From Helianthus annuus (lineage: Eukaryota; Streptophyta; Magnoliopsida; Asterales; Asteraceae), in assembly GCF_002127325.2 (NCBI RefSeq), contig NC_035448.2, positions 86,570,587 through 86,634,586 on the forward strand: DNA of 64,000 bases, given 5' to 3'. The notes beneath the pieces were generated by a model. It saw only the letters and a program-made list of their open reading frames with translations, ran no database searches and had not been told where the DNA came from. A program made the position numbers and the translations under genes. This document shows, one piece after another, positions 1-12,493 of the stretch. Within the stretch, counting starts at the first letter, position 1; every line of letters starts with the position of its first letter.

Positions 1-1837
1 CCCGGATGACCTTGGAAACTAGTGCAGCGGGAAAACGCGCCATACCGTGCCAGATCTTTTAATTCCCTGAAATACATGTAAGTTGAAAAATCAACAATAA
101 TGTTGAGCGAGTTCATGTGTAAGTGAGTAAATAAACCTTTGTAGTTATCAAAATCCTGGTATGTAGCAAATAAGGAAAAAGAGATCACCAATGGTTTGCA
201 AGGCCATTGATATGTGTGAAATGCAAGTAGGAAGGCTCAAACCTAGCAGATTTATGCGTCGGGTACAAAGTCATCCCGAGGTCCGTTATGCTGGGCCTGG
301 GACTGGGCTCGCTACACCCAAATAGATCTATCGCTCCTGCCCCTCGGTCCTACCCTGAGGATTAATGACCTCAAGTTTCCGCCTACCCATTCACATGATC
401 TAAGAAGTAACCCTCCTTACGCTAACCATACCATGTATAAAGTAATCATAAACATTGTAACATGTATTTCACCCCCGCAGTTTAGAAAACTGAAAACAGT
501 TAAGAGAAAAGGGGGACATGAACTCACAGTCAGTGCATCTCTACCAAGTACTCCGAATGTCAGCTGTGCGACGACCTACATGTACTAATTCTATTAGACG
601 GATGGCCGTGCCTTAGCTTTATAGTTTAGGTTTTTGGGAAATAGTTAGACAACTATTTCGTGTTTATATTTTGCATGTACTTGGTAGTTAATCTCCTTCC
701 CAAGGATGGGGGATTTAATACATGTGCGTTCAATTTATAATATTAAGTCTCACTTAATATATTTTCATTTCTAATTCCAAATATAAATATTTTTTTTCAA
801 AAATATTATATTTCCATTTCACATAATTTTTCCCCAAAAATAATACGTTGATAATCATTTCCGTATAATGCGTAAGTTACGTTTTAGTAATCGTGTGGTA
901 ATAATAATTACCGTTGTAACTTATATGTTTATCGTGAAAGCGTTTGTATTATTTTGGATTCGTCAACGTTTGTAAATATTATTTTTACTCTAAAAATAAT
1001 ATTTGTGTATTTTCACAAAATAATCATAAACAGTGTTGTGAAAAATTATATTTACCAAATATATATTTATCACGTTTAGTTTTGTGAAAATCCCACCTCC
1101 GAATATTTGTAAATAAAGTAATGGCGAAATATATTTTGAAAACATGTCAAAAATAATTCTAACACTTGTAAATAATTCTAAGTGTTAGGTTTTAGAAAAA
1201 TTTCGCCAGAGTTTCCTCTGTAACTGGAGGTGGCCACGCTTTCAAGCGTATCATTTTCTTTTACAAAAATCATTTCAACCACTTCTTGATTCAACCAAAC
1301 AATTTCCGACACATCAAACTAGTCGACAAGTATGTAAATCGCATAGTCGCATGAACTTGTAGTTTTTCCGAAAACTATAGTGTAGATCCCGTTATATTTT
1401 GTGGATCTATGTGTAAAGTAACTAAATCTTGTAAAAACCTCGTTTTTAGAATAAATCTATCTTTACAACTTCCCGTCATTTTTTGCAAAAATTATCATTT
1501 TGTCGGATCTTTCATTTCACAAGTGTTTATACACTTGTGGTTTGTAAAAATTACACTTGTTAGTGTGTTATTTGTCTTTTAGAAAACATGATTTTCTCGA
1601 CACTTGGTCCTTTGAAAATACCACTTGCAGATACGTAGATCCGCTAGTTTTAAACACTATTTTACAAGTAAAAATACTTTTACACAAGTTCATGTTTCTC
1701 GTGTGGTAGAGTTTCACCTTTTAACCCTTGTACCGATAGAAACAAGCTTATGTCAAGATCTATGATCTTAACAAAGTCGGGTTAAACGATTTTCCGAGCT
1801 ACCACAACGTAGATCGGGCCTAAATAATCATCACTTC
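1..1837 (-). mobile_element. Gypsy-type LTR, distal part (element G0, off left edge)
   Basis: On the minus strand this reads as the distal (3') part of a long Gypsy LTR. It contains the phrase GTGAACTCGCTCAAC at the reverse complement of about 105-120, also found at the same relative place in the Gypsy-B LTR (about 17727). It continues across LARD-A into 11193-12493, as shown by the ACTTC duplication at 1833-1837 and 11193-11197. Joined, the LTR is at least 3.1 kb and its 3' end lies outside the window. No coding sequence is visible; the rest is AT-rich with no further structure that I recognise. Confidence 0.7.
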
Positions 1838-3823
1838 TGTAACGCCCCAAAACTCGGGTCTAAATATTTTATTTGGACATTTTATTTGGTTGGCATAAGT
1901 AAGTAGGATTTATTAGTTAAGTGGGATATTTCACAAATAACCAAGCTATCTAACTTGGTTAGATAGTGTTGGCTATCAATTGAGAATGGAAAATAATGGG
2001 GGTTAAATAAATAAGAGAGAACATGAGGGACTAAGGTTGCCAAATATGAATCTGAATTTAATTAAAAACAAAATCTCACACACACTAGATGGGTGTGTGC
2101 GTGAGAACGATCAGGGAGAAGAAAAAAGGGGTGAAACCCTAGTTCTCAAGAAAGCTTCAAATTGACAAGGAAATTATGCTCAAATCCGATGCATGAACTC
2201 GTTTTCTTGATGATCTAGCCCTAACAAACATGTGGTAAGTTGTATTTTATGATTTGATGATCTTGCTATGAAGTGGGGTTATGGTCAATCCATGAAATTG
2301 TATGAAATTGATCATGTAGATGTGTTAGAATCACATTATAGAACATGAACTATGCAAGATTCTAAGTAATTTGATGATTTTGGATGAAACCCACTTGTGG
2401 TAGTGAAGATGATGATATGGATAATCATGCATGTTCATTTGTTGTGTAAGATTGATGTATGATGTTGTATGTAATGAGTGATGGTCAGTTAATTTGGGTA
2501 TAGTATGAAAATTACATGATTCTAGTGGAATTTGATGATCTTGATATGAGTTAGTAAGAATTTGCAAAGAATGCTTGTACATAATGTTTTGTTAGTAGTA
2601 CATCCGCCAAGTGTTCGATGAAATGCCTAAGAGAGCAAAATTTGTGAAATTGTATGAAAGTTATGGGTAATTATGTATAGAAGGTGCTTATGGTGTAGCC
2701 ATTAGCAAAATAATAAGTTAAGTATGCTTAAGGTGGAGTCATTATGAGAATTCGGATTTGAATGTATGGTTTGGTAAAATTATGCATTAGGAACTTGTAC
2801 CTTATGTCCCAATGATGTAATGCTCGCCATATACTTTATGCATTTGATTCATGGTGATTGAGAGCAAATGTGTACGAATATGTGATGCGTAGTTTATTGA
2901 TAAGTGATAATGTTGGAATTATGTCGTGTACATATGTAAGATGATAATTTGATTGTGCGAATGTCGAACAATGCGGTTGTCGAATGTAGAGTTAAGAAAG
3001 CATAAGTATGTGTATATTGTGTAAGCGACTAGGCGATCATATAGTTGTATGTGTTATACGACATTATGTATGAAATTAATATGATGTCATTAATATGATC
3101 TAAGTGGTTGACAAATCATGTCGTATGCGTGTTAGTGGAAGTCAATGTAGATAAGAGTTGGAAAAATGTATGTTAATATGAATAAGTATAAATACTAACA
3201 TTATTATGGCATGACGGCATGAAAGAATAGGAACCACACTAGCATGGACCAAGCATGGAAGGCCAACGGGTCAAGATGAGGCAAGGAAGCGGTTATGAAC
3301 ACGGATGCACAAGGTAAGTGATTTCCGTAATCACTTCGTAGTACAAGTAAGTAATAAAGTGTTGTAATGAATTAAATATGATGTTTGAGGTCAAATATGT
3401 GTTAAAGTCTTTCGTCGTAAATGATGGGTTTAAGGTTGACCAAAATGCCCATGATGGGTATTTTGGGGTAAACGAACTTAAAAGTGGTTTAGAAGCAAGT
3501 TATTCGATTAGAGTAATGTTTTGGACAAGTATGGAAGTGGGGATGATGGTTTGGTCAGTCATAGACCAATTAATGCGCGAATACCCTTAACGGGTCAAAT
3601 AGTTAGAAAATAGTTAAGTCGAATATATGTAAGTTAAGGATTTCCGTAATCCGGAGGTAAGATTTTAAGTTCATATGATAGAATGTGAATTTACAAGCAT
3701 GTAGGAAGAAACGGGAGGTCAAACGGGTAAACGGTTCAAAAGTTACGTGCGTTTTAGTGCGTACGGACGACGTAACGAACCTGCAGAAAACTGCAAAAAC
3801 TAGAGGGCGTCGCCGACGGGTAG

Positions 3824-4606
3824 GGTACCCAAAGGTGGGATCCTAAAGAACATGTAGTAATATGGTACCCAAAGGTGGGATCCTAAAGAATATGTAGTAA
3901 TATGGTACCCAAAGGTGGGATTCTAAAGAATATGTAGTAATATGGTACCCAAAGGTGAGATCCTAAAGAACATGTAGTAATATGGTACCCAAAGGTGGGA
4001 TCCTAAAGAACATGTAGTAATATGGTACCCAAAGGTGGGATTCTAAAGAATATGTAGTAATATGGTACCCAAAGGTGGGATCCTAAAGAATATGTAGTAA
4101 TATGGTACCCAAAGGTGGGATCCTAAAGAATATGTAGTAATATGGTACCCAAAGGTGGGATCCTAAAGAACATGTAGTAATATGGTACCCAAAGGTGGGA
4201 TCCTAAAGAACATGTAGTAATATGGTACCCAAAGGTGGGATCCTAAAGAATATGTAGTAATATGGTACCCAAAGGTGGGATCCTAAAGAATATGTAGTAA
4301 TATGGTACCCAAAGGTGGGATCCTAAAGAATATGTAGTAATATGGTACCCAAAGGTGGGATCCTAAAGAATATGTAGTAATATGGTACCCAAAGGTGGGA
4401 TCCTAAAGAATATGTAGTAATATGGTACCCAAAGGTGGGATCCTAAAGAACATGTAGTAATATGGTACCCAAAGGTGGGATCCTAAAGAACATGTAGTAA
4501 TATGGTACCCAAAGGTGGGATCCTAAAGAATATGTAGTAATATGGTACCCAAAGGTGGGATCCTAAAGAATATGTAGTAATATGGTACCTAAATGTGGGA
4601 TTCTAA
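3824..4606. repeat. Tandem array, 40-bp unit, about 20 copies (5' LTR)
   Basis: The phrase GGTACC recurs exactly every 40 bp from 3824 to 4584. Units differ mainly by C/T in 'gaacatg/gaatatg' and by occasional 'gattcc/gatcct' variants; the last unit has decayed. Each unit contains GGTACCC, a 6-base spacer, then GGGATCC, an imperfect inverted repeat able to form a short hairpin. Confidence 0.95.
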
Positions 4607-4619
4607 GTTAAGAATTTCC

Positions 4620-4940
4620 TTAAGTAGATACGTATGAAGGTATGTATGTATGTATGTGTGAATATAAGTGGTATGTATGAATGAATGTATGTATGTATGT
4701 ATGTAGGTGTGTATGTGGGTAGTATGTGTATGTGTATATATATATCCAAGTGAGTATGTACGAAAGTGTGTGCACGTATGTAGGGTTGTGAGAAGGCATG
4801 TAATAGGTATGTATGTAGACATGTATGCATGTATGTATGTAGGTATGCACGTATGTAGGAACGTACGTATGAATGTAGGTACGTAGGTTGTAAGCAGTTA
4901 TGTGTGAACGGATGCACATATGTAAGTATGTATGAAAGTA
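4620..4940. repeat. GTAT-rich degenerate microsatellite
   Basis: Long runs of TATG/GTAT tetranucleotides with interruptions. On the minus strand they give spurious open frames rich in His-Thr-Tyr-Ile repeats, which I do not regard as genes. A second copy lies in the 3' LTR at about 10395-10715. Confidence 0.85.
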
Positions 4941-5420
4941 TATACGCATGTATTCAATGAAATTGAGTATTGACGATAATAATAGTGTGCCTTGTGAACG
5001 AAGTGTAACGCAGGTACAATGAGAAAGTCTCACCACGGAATGTACGATCAAATGGAAAGCTGGGATGTAAAGAATTAACGGAACAAAAAGTAAACGTGAA
5101 TAAATCTTGTATGTTTATAATGCGTACTAATGTTATGAATTTAATGTGGTGAGCGCAGGTAGTACGAGTCATGAGGATCATCAAGGAACAGAGATCGAGG
5201 ATCGAGTCACTAGTGAGATTGTACGGGAACGTTGATGTATATAATGTAGTAAACATAAGCTATGTTTCTACTTAGTAAATAAGTCGATTGATGGATTTAT
5301 GTGAAAGAGTTATGTTAAAGTTAATTTTTAAATAAGTTAAGGTGTTTATAATGAAAGAAAGTTTATGGCTTGAACTTCCGCTGCGACTTTTAGTCAAATA
5401 CGTATTAGGGTCTTACAAGT

Positions 5421-5433
5421 TGGTATCAGAGCC
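5421..5433 (+). other. Primer binding site of LARD-A
   Basis: TGGTATCAGAGCC begins three bases after the 5' LTR end and matches the complement of the 3' end of plant initiator methionine tRNA, the usual minus-strand primer of plant LTR elements. Confidence 0.85.
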
Positions 5434-7606
5434 CTGGTTTGAGGGAATCAAGTACGAGAAGGTAGGTACTTGAACTCAAACCTATGTGCTCTTGTGATAA
5501 GGAACCTGTACAATCCATGACTCGATCAAGATCTAAAGGTAGAAATGGTATGAAAACGTATATGTATGTATTCATATGGAGAAGCTAACGGTTTGCTATG
5601 TGCAAGGCAAGCTTAAAAGTTTGGAGAGGATGATCCGTGAATGCAGTCTAAGGTGGATGCTAAGGCAGTTAAGGATGCGAATGGACAGACGGACCCCAGG
5701 TACACAATGTTGATATGTATGGGTACCGTTGTTAAAAGAAAAAGGAAGAAGTCTCCTTGGGAGGGTAAGTACTAAACGGAAGACAACGATATTGTCTTGG
5801 TAAAATTTAAAAAAAAAAATGTAGCACGAACTGAGACCCACTAATGCGGACATAAGGCGATGATTACCTGATGGCACGGAATTAGTATGTGAATTGCGCA
5901 CCTGGCCAGTACGCAAGAAGCATATGACATTCGTGAGACCGTGGTAATTATCGCAGGTGTGTCCGTTAGAATTGGGTAGCAGGTGGGCGTGCGGGTGAAG
6001 TGGGTAGTAAGGCTCTCGGGAAATTGAGAGTACTATGTAGGAATGAAAAGTATGAGTGATAAAAAATGAAGAATGTTGAATCCGTAAGAAAGTACGGATC
6101 AACAGGGTATAAATGAAATGTTTGAATCTGCGAGACGGATTCAAAGAATGAAAGGTGTAAAATGCAATGTTTGAATCCGCAAGATGGATTCAAGGAATGA
6201 AATGCAGAAAATGATATGTTTGAATCTGTGAGACGGATTCAGCACGTGTAATGAATGAAAGATGTGAATGGATGATGTAAGTGAAATGTTTAAATCCGCG
6301 AAAAGGATCTAAAGTACAAAAGGAAGAAAATGTATGAATGGTATGTTTGGAACCGCTAGACGGATTCAAAACATGAAAGCAATAAAAGGCATGAAGGTGA
6401 CGTTTGAGTTCGCGGGACGGATTTAAAATATAAAAAGGATGAAATTAGTCCACATCACAATGTGTCGACAGTTTGACCGTGGTTGTGTCAAACGAGTCAT
6501 ACGGGTAAATGTAAAGTAATAAACAAAAGAATGATCGTAGTGGGCATGCAAACCTAAATTTTAAAGCGAAAGAAAGAAGTTCGAACAAGTTATGTGTTAA
6601 ATGTGTTAGTAATTGACTCTTAGGAGTCATAATGAATTACGGGCTACGACCCGGATAATGATTTAAGTACGAACAAGAAGGGTAAGTTTTGTTAAGAATA
6701 CCGAAATGATGTAATGAATGTCTTTGCAGGTAAGCATGAATGGAAAGAAGTATGAAGAGTACCTCAATACATCTATGGTAAGTAAGAAATGACAGTCCGA
6801 CCTGGAAAGGTCAAACTGCAAAGGTTGATGAAATGAGGAACCAGAATAAAAGAATTTCATGTAAGGAATGAATTGCGAAATGTGTTAAAGTTTGTACGTA
6901 GGACGTTGAAAAAAAAAAAAAGAAATATAGGTGAGTAATCACCTAGTATAATGAATGCCCGAATGAAATGTGCTAACCGCTAAAATTTTAGATTATAATG
7001 TTAGGAACTATTGATGTGATGAAACCAAATGAATTGGTGGAAGGATGTGCACGGGCGAAAGCGCATTACGCGGATGAATGAAATCTAGCCTGGTATGGCT
7101 AGTACTCGGGAAGAATGCGGATCGGTCTGGGTTGCGGATCGTCGATTGATGATATGAGATGAGGTCAGTAAAAAGTTTAACTTATGTTAGATGAGTAAGA
7201 ATTGGTATATCGAAAGTCTATGATATGCGTATAATGATACGTCGACCCTTCTATGAAGGTGAAATGTAAGTAGAAAGGACTTTAGTAACGGGATGATAGG
7301 ATTTGCTCGTGGTGAGCAGAATGAAACAAGGTATATGATACAATAATAGAATGAAATAAATCACAAAAGTGAAAATGACACTAGTAAGGGCTCTGGATAA
7401 GTTTCTGACCGTTCCTGTGTTTGTGAAGGTAAAGTTTGCTTAATTTAAGAAAGTAGGGACAAAGCGTACAAGTATACTCAATTATGAGTAAAATTTTAGC
7501 CAAGATCGTGAATATATATTCGTATTGTATTACGCACTCTAAATGAGTACAAAGAAAGGAGGGTAAGAGTAAGAATGAGCAAGGTTTCGGGGACGAAACC
7601 TCTTTT
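5434..7606 (+). other. Non-coding internal region of LARD-A
   Basis: About 2.2 kb between primer site and purine tract. No frame gives a retroelement protein; the longest open frames are on the minus strand, about 180 codons, and resemble nothing that I recognise. The region is purine-rich on the plus strand, with many ATGAAAG/GAATGAA-type words, and holds the hairpin array at 6121-6427. Confidence 0.7.
6121..6427. repeat. Array of six short hairpins (GAATCCG / CGGATTC type)
   Basis: Six copies start at 6121, 6170, 6219, 6289, 6346 and 6403, spaced 49, 49, 70, 57 and 57 bp. Each reads TTTGAATC(C/T)G, a loop of about 5 bases, then (C/T)GGATTCAAA, so stem arms pair over about 7-10 bp. Later copies have diverged (for example TTTAAATCCG with AGGATCTAAA). 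The linkers are purine-rich. Confidence 0.85.
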
Positions 7607-7618
7607 AAGGAGGGTAGA
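7607..7618 (+). other. Polypurine tract of LARD-A
   Basis: AAGGAGGGTAGA directly before the 3' LTR, preceded by TTTCGGGGACGAAACC. This arrangement is the same as before the 3' LTRs of Gypsy-B and Gypsy-C. Confidence 0.65.
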
Positions 7619-7620
7619 TT

Positions 7621-10600
7621 TGTAACGCCCCAAAACTCGGGTCTAAATATTTTATTTGGACATTTTATTTGGTTGGCATAAGTAAGTAGGATTTATTAGT
7701 TAAGTGGGATATTTCACAAATAACCAAGCTATCTAACTTGGTTAGATAGTGTTGGCTATCAATTGAGAATGGAAAATAATGGGGGTTAAATAAATAAGAG
7801 AGAACATGAGGGACTAAGGTTGCCAAATATGAATCTGAATTTAATTAAAAACAAAATCTCACACACACTAGATGGGTGTGTGCGTGAGAACGATCAGGGA
7901 GAAGAAAAAAGGGGTGAAACCCTAGTTCTCAAGAAAGCTTCAAATTGACAAGGAAATTATGCTCAAATCCGATGCATGAACTCGTTTTCTTGATGATCTA
8001 GCCCTAACAAACATGTGGTAAGTTGTATTTTATGATTTGATGATCTTGCTATGAAGTGGGGTTATGGTCAATCCATGAAATTGTATGAAATTGATCATGT
8101 AGATGTGTTAGAATCACATTATAGAACATGAACTATGCAAGATTCTAAGTAATTTGATGATTTTGGATGAAACCCACTTGTGGTAGTGAAGATGATGATA
8201 TGGATAATCATGCATGTTCATTTGTTGTGTAAGATTGATGTATGATGTTGTATGTAATGAGTGATGGTCAGTTAATTTGGGTATAGTATGAAAATTACAT
8301 GATTCTAGTGGAATTTGATGATCTTGATATGAGTTAGTAAGAATTTGCAAAGAATGCTTGTACATAATGTTTTGTTAGTAGTACATCCGCCAAGTGTTCG
8401 ATGAAATGCCTAAGAGAGCAAAATTTGTGAAATTGTATGAAAGTTATGGGTAATTATGTATAGAAGGTGCTTATGGTGTAGCCATTAGCAAAATAATAAG
8501 TTAAGTATGCTTAAGGTGGAGTCATTATGAGAATTCGGATTTGAATGTATGGTTTGGTAAAATTATGCATTAGGAACTTGTACCTTATGTCCCAATGATG
8601 TAATGCTCGCCATATACTTTATGCATTTGATTCATGGTGATTGAGAGCAAATGTGTACGAATATGTGATGCGTAGTTTATTGATAAGTGATAATGTTGGA
8701 ATTATGTCGTGTACATATGTAAGATGATAATTTGATTGTGCGAATGTCGAACAATGCGGTTGTCGAATGTAGAGTTAAGAAAGCATAAGTATGTGTATAT
8801 TGTGTAAGCGACTAGGCGATCATATAGTTGTATGTGTTATACGACATTATGTATGAAATTAATATGATGTCATTAATATGATCTAAGTGGTTGACAAATC
8901 ATGTCGTATGCGTGTTAGTGGAAGTCAATGTAGATAAGAGTTGGAAAAATGTATGTTAATATGAATAAGTATAAATACTAACATTATTATGGCATGACGG
9001 CATGAAAGAATAGGAACCACACTAGCATGGACCAAGCATGGAAGGCCAACGGGTCAAGATGAGGCAAGGAAGCGGTTATGAACACGGATGCACAAGGTAA
9101 GTGATTTCCGTAATCACTTCGTATTACAAGTAAGTAATAAAGTGTTGTAATGAATTAAATATGATGTTTGAGGTCAAATATGTGTTAAAGTCTTTCGTCG
9201 TAAATGATGGGTTTAAGGTTGACCAAAATGCCCATGATGGGTATTTTGGGGTAAACGAACTTAAAAGTGGTTTAGAAGCAAGTTATTCGATTAGAGTAAT
9301 GTTTTGGACAAGTATGGAAGTGGGGATGATGGTTTGGTCAGTCATAGACCAATTAATGCGCGAATACCCTTAACGGGTCAAATAGTTAGAAAATAGTTAA
9401 GTCGAATATATGTAAGTTAAGGATTTCCGTAATCCGGAGGTAAGATTTTAAGTTCATATGATAGAATGTGAATTTACAAGCATGTAGGAAGAAACGGGAG
9501 GTCAAACGGGTAAACGGTTCAAAAGTTACGTGCGTTTTAGTGCGTACGGACGACGTAACGAACCTGCAGAAAACTGCAAAAACTAGAGGGCGTCGCCGAC
9601 GGGTAGGGTACCCAAAGGTGGGATCCTAAAGAACATGTAGTAATATGGTACCCAAAGGTGGGATCCTAAAGAATATGTAGTAATATGGTACCCAAAGGTG
9701 GGATTCTAAAGAATATGTAGTAATATGGTACCCAAAGGTGAGATCCTAAAGAACATGTAGTAATATGGTACCCAAAGGTGGGATCCTAAAGAACATGTAG
9801 TAATATGGTACCCAAAGGTGGGATTCTAAAGAATATGTAGTAATATGGTACCCAAAGGTGGGATCCTAAAGAATATGTAGTAATATGGTACCCAAAGGTG
9901 GGATCCTAAAGAATATGTAGTAATATGGTACCCAAAGGTGGGATCCTAAAGAACATGTAGTAATATGGTACCCAAAGGTGGGATCCTAAAGAACATGTAG
10001 TAATATGGTACCCAAAGGTGGGATCCTAAAGAATATGTAGTAATATGGTACCCAAAGGTGGGATCCTAAAGAATATGTAGTAATATGGTACCCAAAGGTG
10101 GGATCCTAAAGAATATGTAGTAATATGGTACCCAAAGGTGGGATCCTAAAGAATATGTAGTAATATGGTACCCAAAGGTGGGATCCTAAAGAATATGTAG
10201 TAATATGGTACCCAAAGGTGGGATCCTAAAGAACATGTAGTAATATGGTACCCAAAGGTGGGATCCTAAAGAACATGTAGTAATATGGTACCCAAAGGTG
10301 GGATCCTAAAGAATATGTAGTACCCAAAGGTGGGATCCTAAAGAATATGTAGTAATATGGTACCTAAATGTGGGATTCTAAGTTAAGAATTTCCTTAAGT
10401 AGATACGTATGAAGGTATGTATGTATGTATGTGTGAATATAAGTGGTATGTATGAATGAATGTATGTATGTATGTATGTAGGTGTGTATGTGGGTAGTAT
10501 GTGTATGTGTATATATATATCCAAGTGAGTATGTACGAAAGTGTGTGCACGTATGTAGGGTTGTGAGAAGGCATGTAATAGGTATGTATGTAGACATGTA

Positions 10601-11192
10601 TGCATGTATGTATGTAGGTATGCACGTATGTAGGAACGTACGTATGAATGTAGGTACGTAGGTTGTAAGCAGTTATGTGTGAACGGATGCACATATGTAA
10701 GTATGTATGAAAGTATATACGCATGTATTCAATGAAATTGAGTATTGACGATAATAATAGTGTGCCTTGTGAACGAAGTGTAACGCAGGTACAATGAGAA
10801 AGTCTCACCACGGAATGTACGATCAAATGGAAAGCTGGGATGTAAAGAATTAACGGAACAAAAAGTAAACGTGAATAAATCTTGTATGTTTATAATGCGT
10901 ACTAATGTTATGAATTTAATGTGGTGAGCGCAGGTAGTACGAGTCATGAGGATCATCAAGGAACAGAGATCGAGGATCGAGTCACTAGTGAGATTGTACG
11001 GGAACGTTGATGTATATAATGTAGTAAACATAAGCTATGTTTCTACTTAGTAAATAAGTCGATTGATGGATTTATGTGAAAGAGTTATGTTAAAGTTAAT
11101 TTTTAAATAAGTTAAGGTGTTTATAATGAAAGAAAGTTTATGGCTTGAACTTCCGCTGCGACTTTTAGTCAAATATGTATTAGGGTCTTACA
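7621..11192 (+). repeat. 3' LTR of LARD-A
   Basis: 3572-bp direct repeat of 1838-5417, ending TTACA and followed by the duplication ACTTC. Almost identical to the 5' copy. Confidence 0.93.
9607..10381. repeat. Tandem array, 40-bp unit (3' LTR copy)
   Basis: Copy of the array at 3824-4606. The order of variant units appears the same as in the 5' LTR, except for an 8-bp loss (TAATATGG) at about 10320. Confidence 0.93.
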
Positions 11193-12493
11193 ACTTCCAA
11201 GTACTACAACTTTTACACAAGTATTATGCCTTTAACCATCAATATTCATGTATTTAGTAGACTTTAAAGATTCAAAAGATAAGTTTCCGCATTTTAACCG
11301 TTACAACTCTTATTAACCACCTTAGAATGATTCGAGTATGAGTTTTAAGTGTTATACCTCTAGCTCGAGGCTAGGGAAGAATCTATGCGAAAATGTGGTG
11401 GATAAAAGCAAGATAACGAGGTCCTTCCGCTTCCGTTTGCTCCAAGACTCCTAATGCGTGACCTTGAACACTTGTATGTGCTTGGAATGTGGAGAGTGGA
11501 AGTCGAAAATGGATGGATGGCAAGAGGGGTGTTCGGCCGTGAGCTAGAGAGGGCAAGGGAGAGAGAGTTTTGGTGAAATGTGAAGTGTGGATCTCTTGTG
11601 TTTAAGCTAGGTACTTATAGATAAAATTGAGGTGATTATCCCTTGGATCATATGTTCTCTAGATTTTAAGCACAACCAATATAATAATCAAGTCTTGTAC
11701 TCTTGTGTTCCCCTCTAGTTGGGCCGATTACATGAGGGGGGGGGTCTAGTTCGATTTCAATCACATGGTTAGAGTTTAGTTACTTTAAACCAAGTTAGAT
11801 TTAGGGTTAACTCGGTTAGTCACATGTTGTGCTTTAACGCGGGTGTTAGGGTATTCAGGGACCCTAACTGGCTCAGAAAAAGACCAATAATATTATTATC
11901 AATATTTTTATGTTCCGGGTATAATCCGGTTGTTCGGTTGGATAGAAATCCGTTAAAGTGCTTAAATAAGCTTTTAAGTGTCGTAAATAATATTTTTAGT
12001 AACACACTCATTCTGCAAAGTGTCAGGAATATTTTCCTCATGTTTTGGTACTTTATTAGTTAGCCAGAAGCTAGTATGTTAATAAAAGTGCTGTGGCTTG
12101 TGCTTAGAGTACGTTTTAGGCACATCCAGTCATTATATCTTATTCCTAGAGACGCAGTTCTACAACCCTTATATCCCTACACTCACTATGGGTGTAGTAA
12201 AATATTTCTGGCTCATACAGGCCCTTAGAGGCAGTGTCTGCCTGATGCTGGCTTTATCAGCATGTTCAATAGGTTATCCGTTCTAATGCTACTGTGCTTT
12301 AGTGCATCATGTTTGTCACTAAGGTTCAACTTGTAAATAATGTAGTGACGGCAATCAAAGTATGATGCAGGAATATACAAGTACTAGAAATCAAGTAGCA
12401 ATTCGTCAGCAATTTCAGTTAAGCACAGTAATTAAGCAGCAATTATTTATTAATTAAATCGTACGGATACCTGGTTTAGTGAGGGTTGTCACA
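11193..12493 (-). mobile_element. Gypsy-type LTR, proximal part (element G0)
   Basis: Read on the minus strand, the LTR begins at 12493 with TGTGACAACCCTCAC, a typical Gypsy LTR start, and runs left until cut by LARD-A at 11193. It includes a TATA-like box followed by a purine/pyrimidine-rich, leader-like stretch. No purine tract lies to its right, so this is a 5' LTR or a solo LTR, not a 3' LTR. Internal sequence, if any, would be to the left of the window. Confidence 0.75.
11611..11620 (-). promoter_or_regulatory. TATA-like box in G0 LTR
   Basis: On the minus strand CTATAAGTAC, within an AT-rich stretch, followed downstream by a leader-like segment rich in CTCTCTC. A plausible Pol II promoter of the LTR. 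Confidence 0.45.

Larger units (their letters stand above)
1838..5417 (+). repeat. 5' LTR of LARD-A
   Basis: 3580-bp direct repeat with 7621-11192. By eye I noticed three differences: G at 3341 versus T at 9124, C at 5401 versus T at 11176, and an 8-bp deletion in the 3' copy near 10320. It contains a 40-bp tandem array and a GTAT-rich microsatellite (separate entries). Short open frames inside are low-complexity by-products. Confidence 0.93.
1838..11192 (+). mobile_element. LARD-A: complete non-autonomous LTR retrotransposon with giant LTRs
   Basis: The element starts TGTAACGCCCC and ends TTACA, and is flanked by the 5-bp duplication ACTTC (1833-1837 and 11193-11197). LTRs are 3580 and 3572 bp and surround an internal region of only 2203 bp. 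A tRNA-iMet-type primer site follows the 5' LTR and a purine-rich tract precedes the 3' LTR. I find no gag, protease, reverse transcriptase or integrase in any frame, so it fits the class of large retrotransposon derivatives (LARDs). Mobility must have depended on enzymes from another element. The sequence before the 3' LTR (a motif like TTTCGGGGACGAAA, then a purine tract) resembles that of the chromovirus-like Gypsy-B, which suggests a Gypsy partner (inference). LTR identity is nearly complete, so insertion was recent. Confidence 0.92.

Noticed and set aside
2331..3590. Open frames of 70-83 codons found twice, here and at 8114-9373
   Set aside because: Duplication is due to the two LTRs of LARD-A. 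Composition is not protein-like and no domain is recognisable.
3824..4606. Regular 40-bp repeats that might suggest a CRISPR array
   Set aside because: No distinct spacers: the whole 40 bp repeats. This is plant LTR sequence.
4589..5051. Overlapping minus-strand open frames rich in His-Thr-Tyr-Ile
   Set aside because: They are translations of the GTAT microsatellite in all three frames and recur in the other LTR; no gene-like features.
5421..5433. tRNA-like matches at primer sites as tRNA genes
   Set aside because: Only the 12-14 nt complementary to the tRNA 3' end are present, directly after LTRs.
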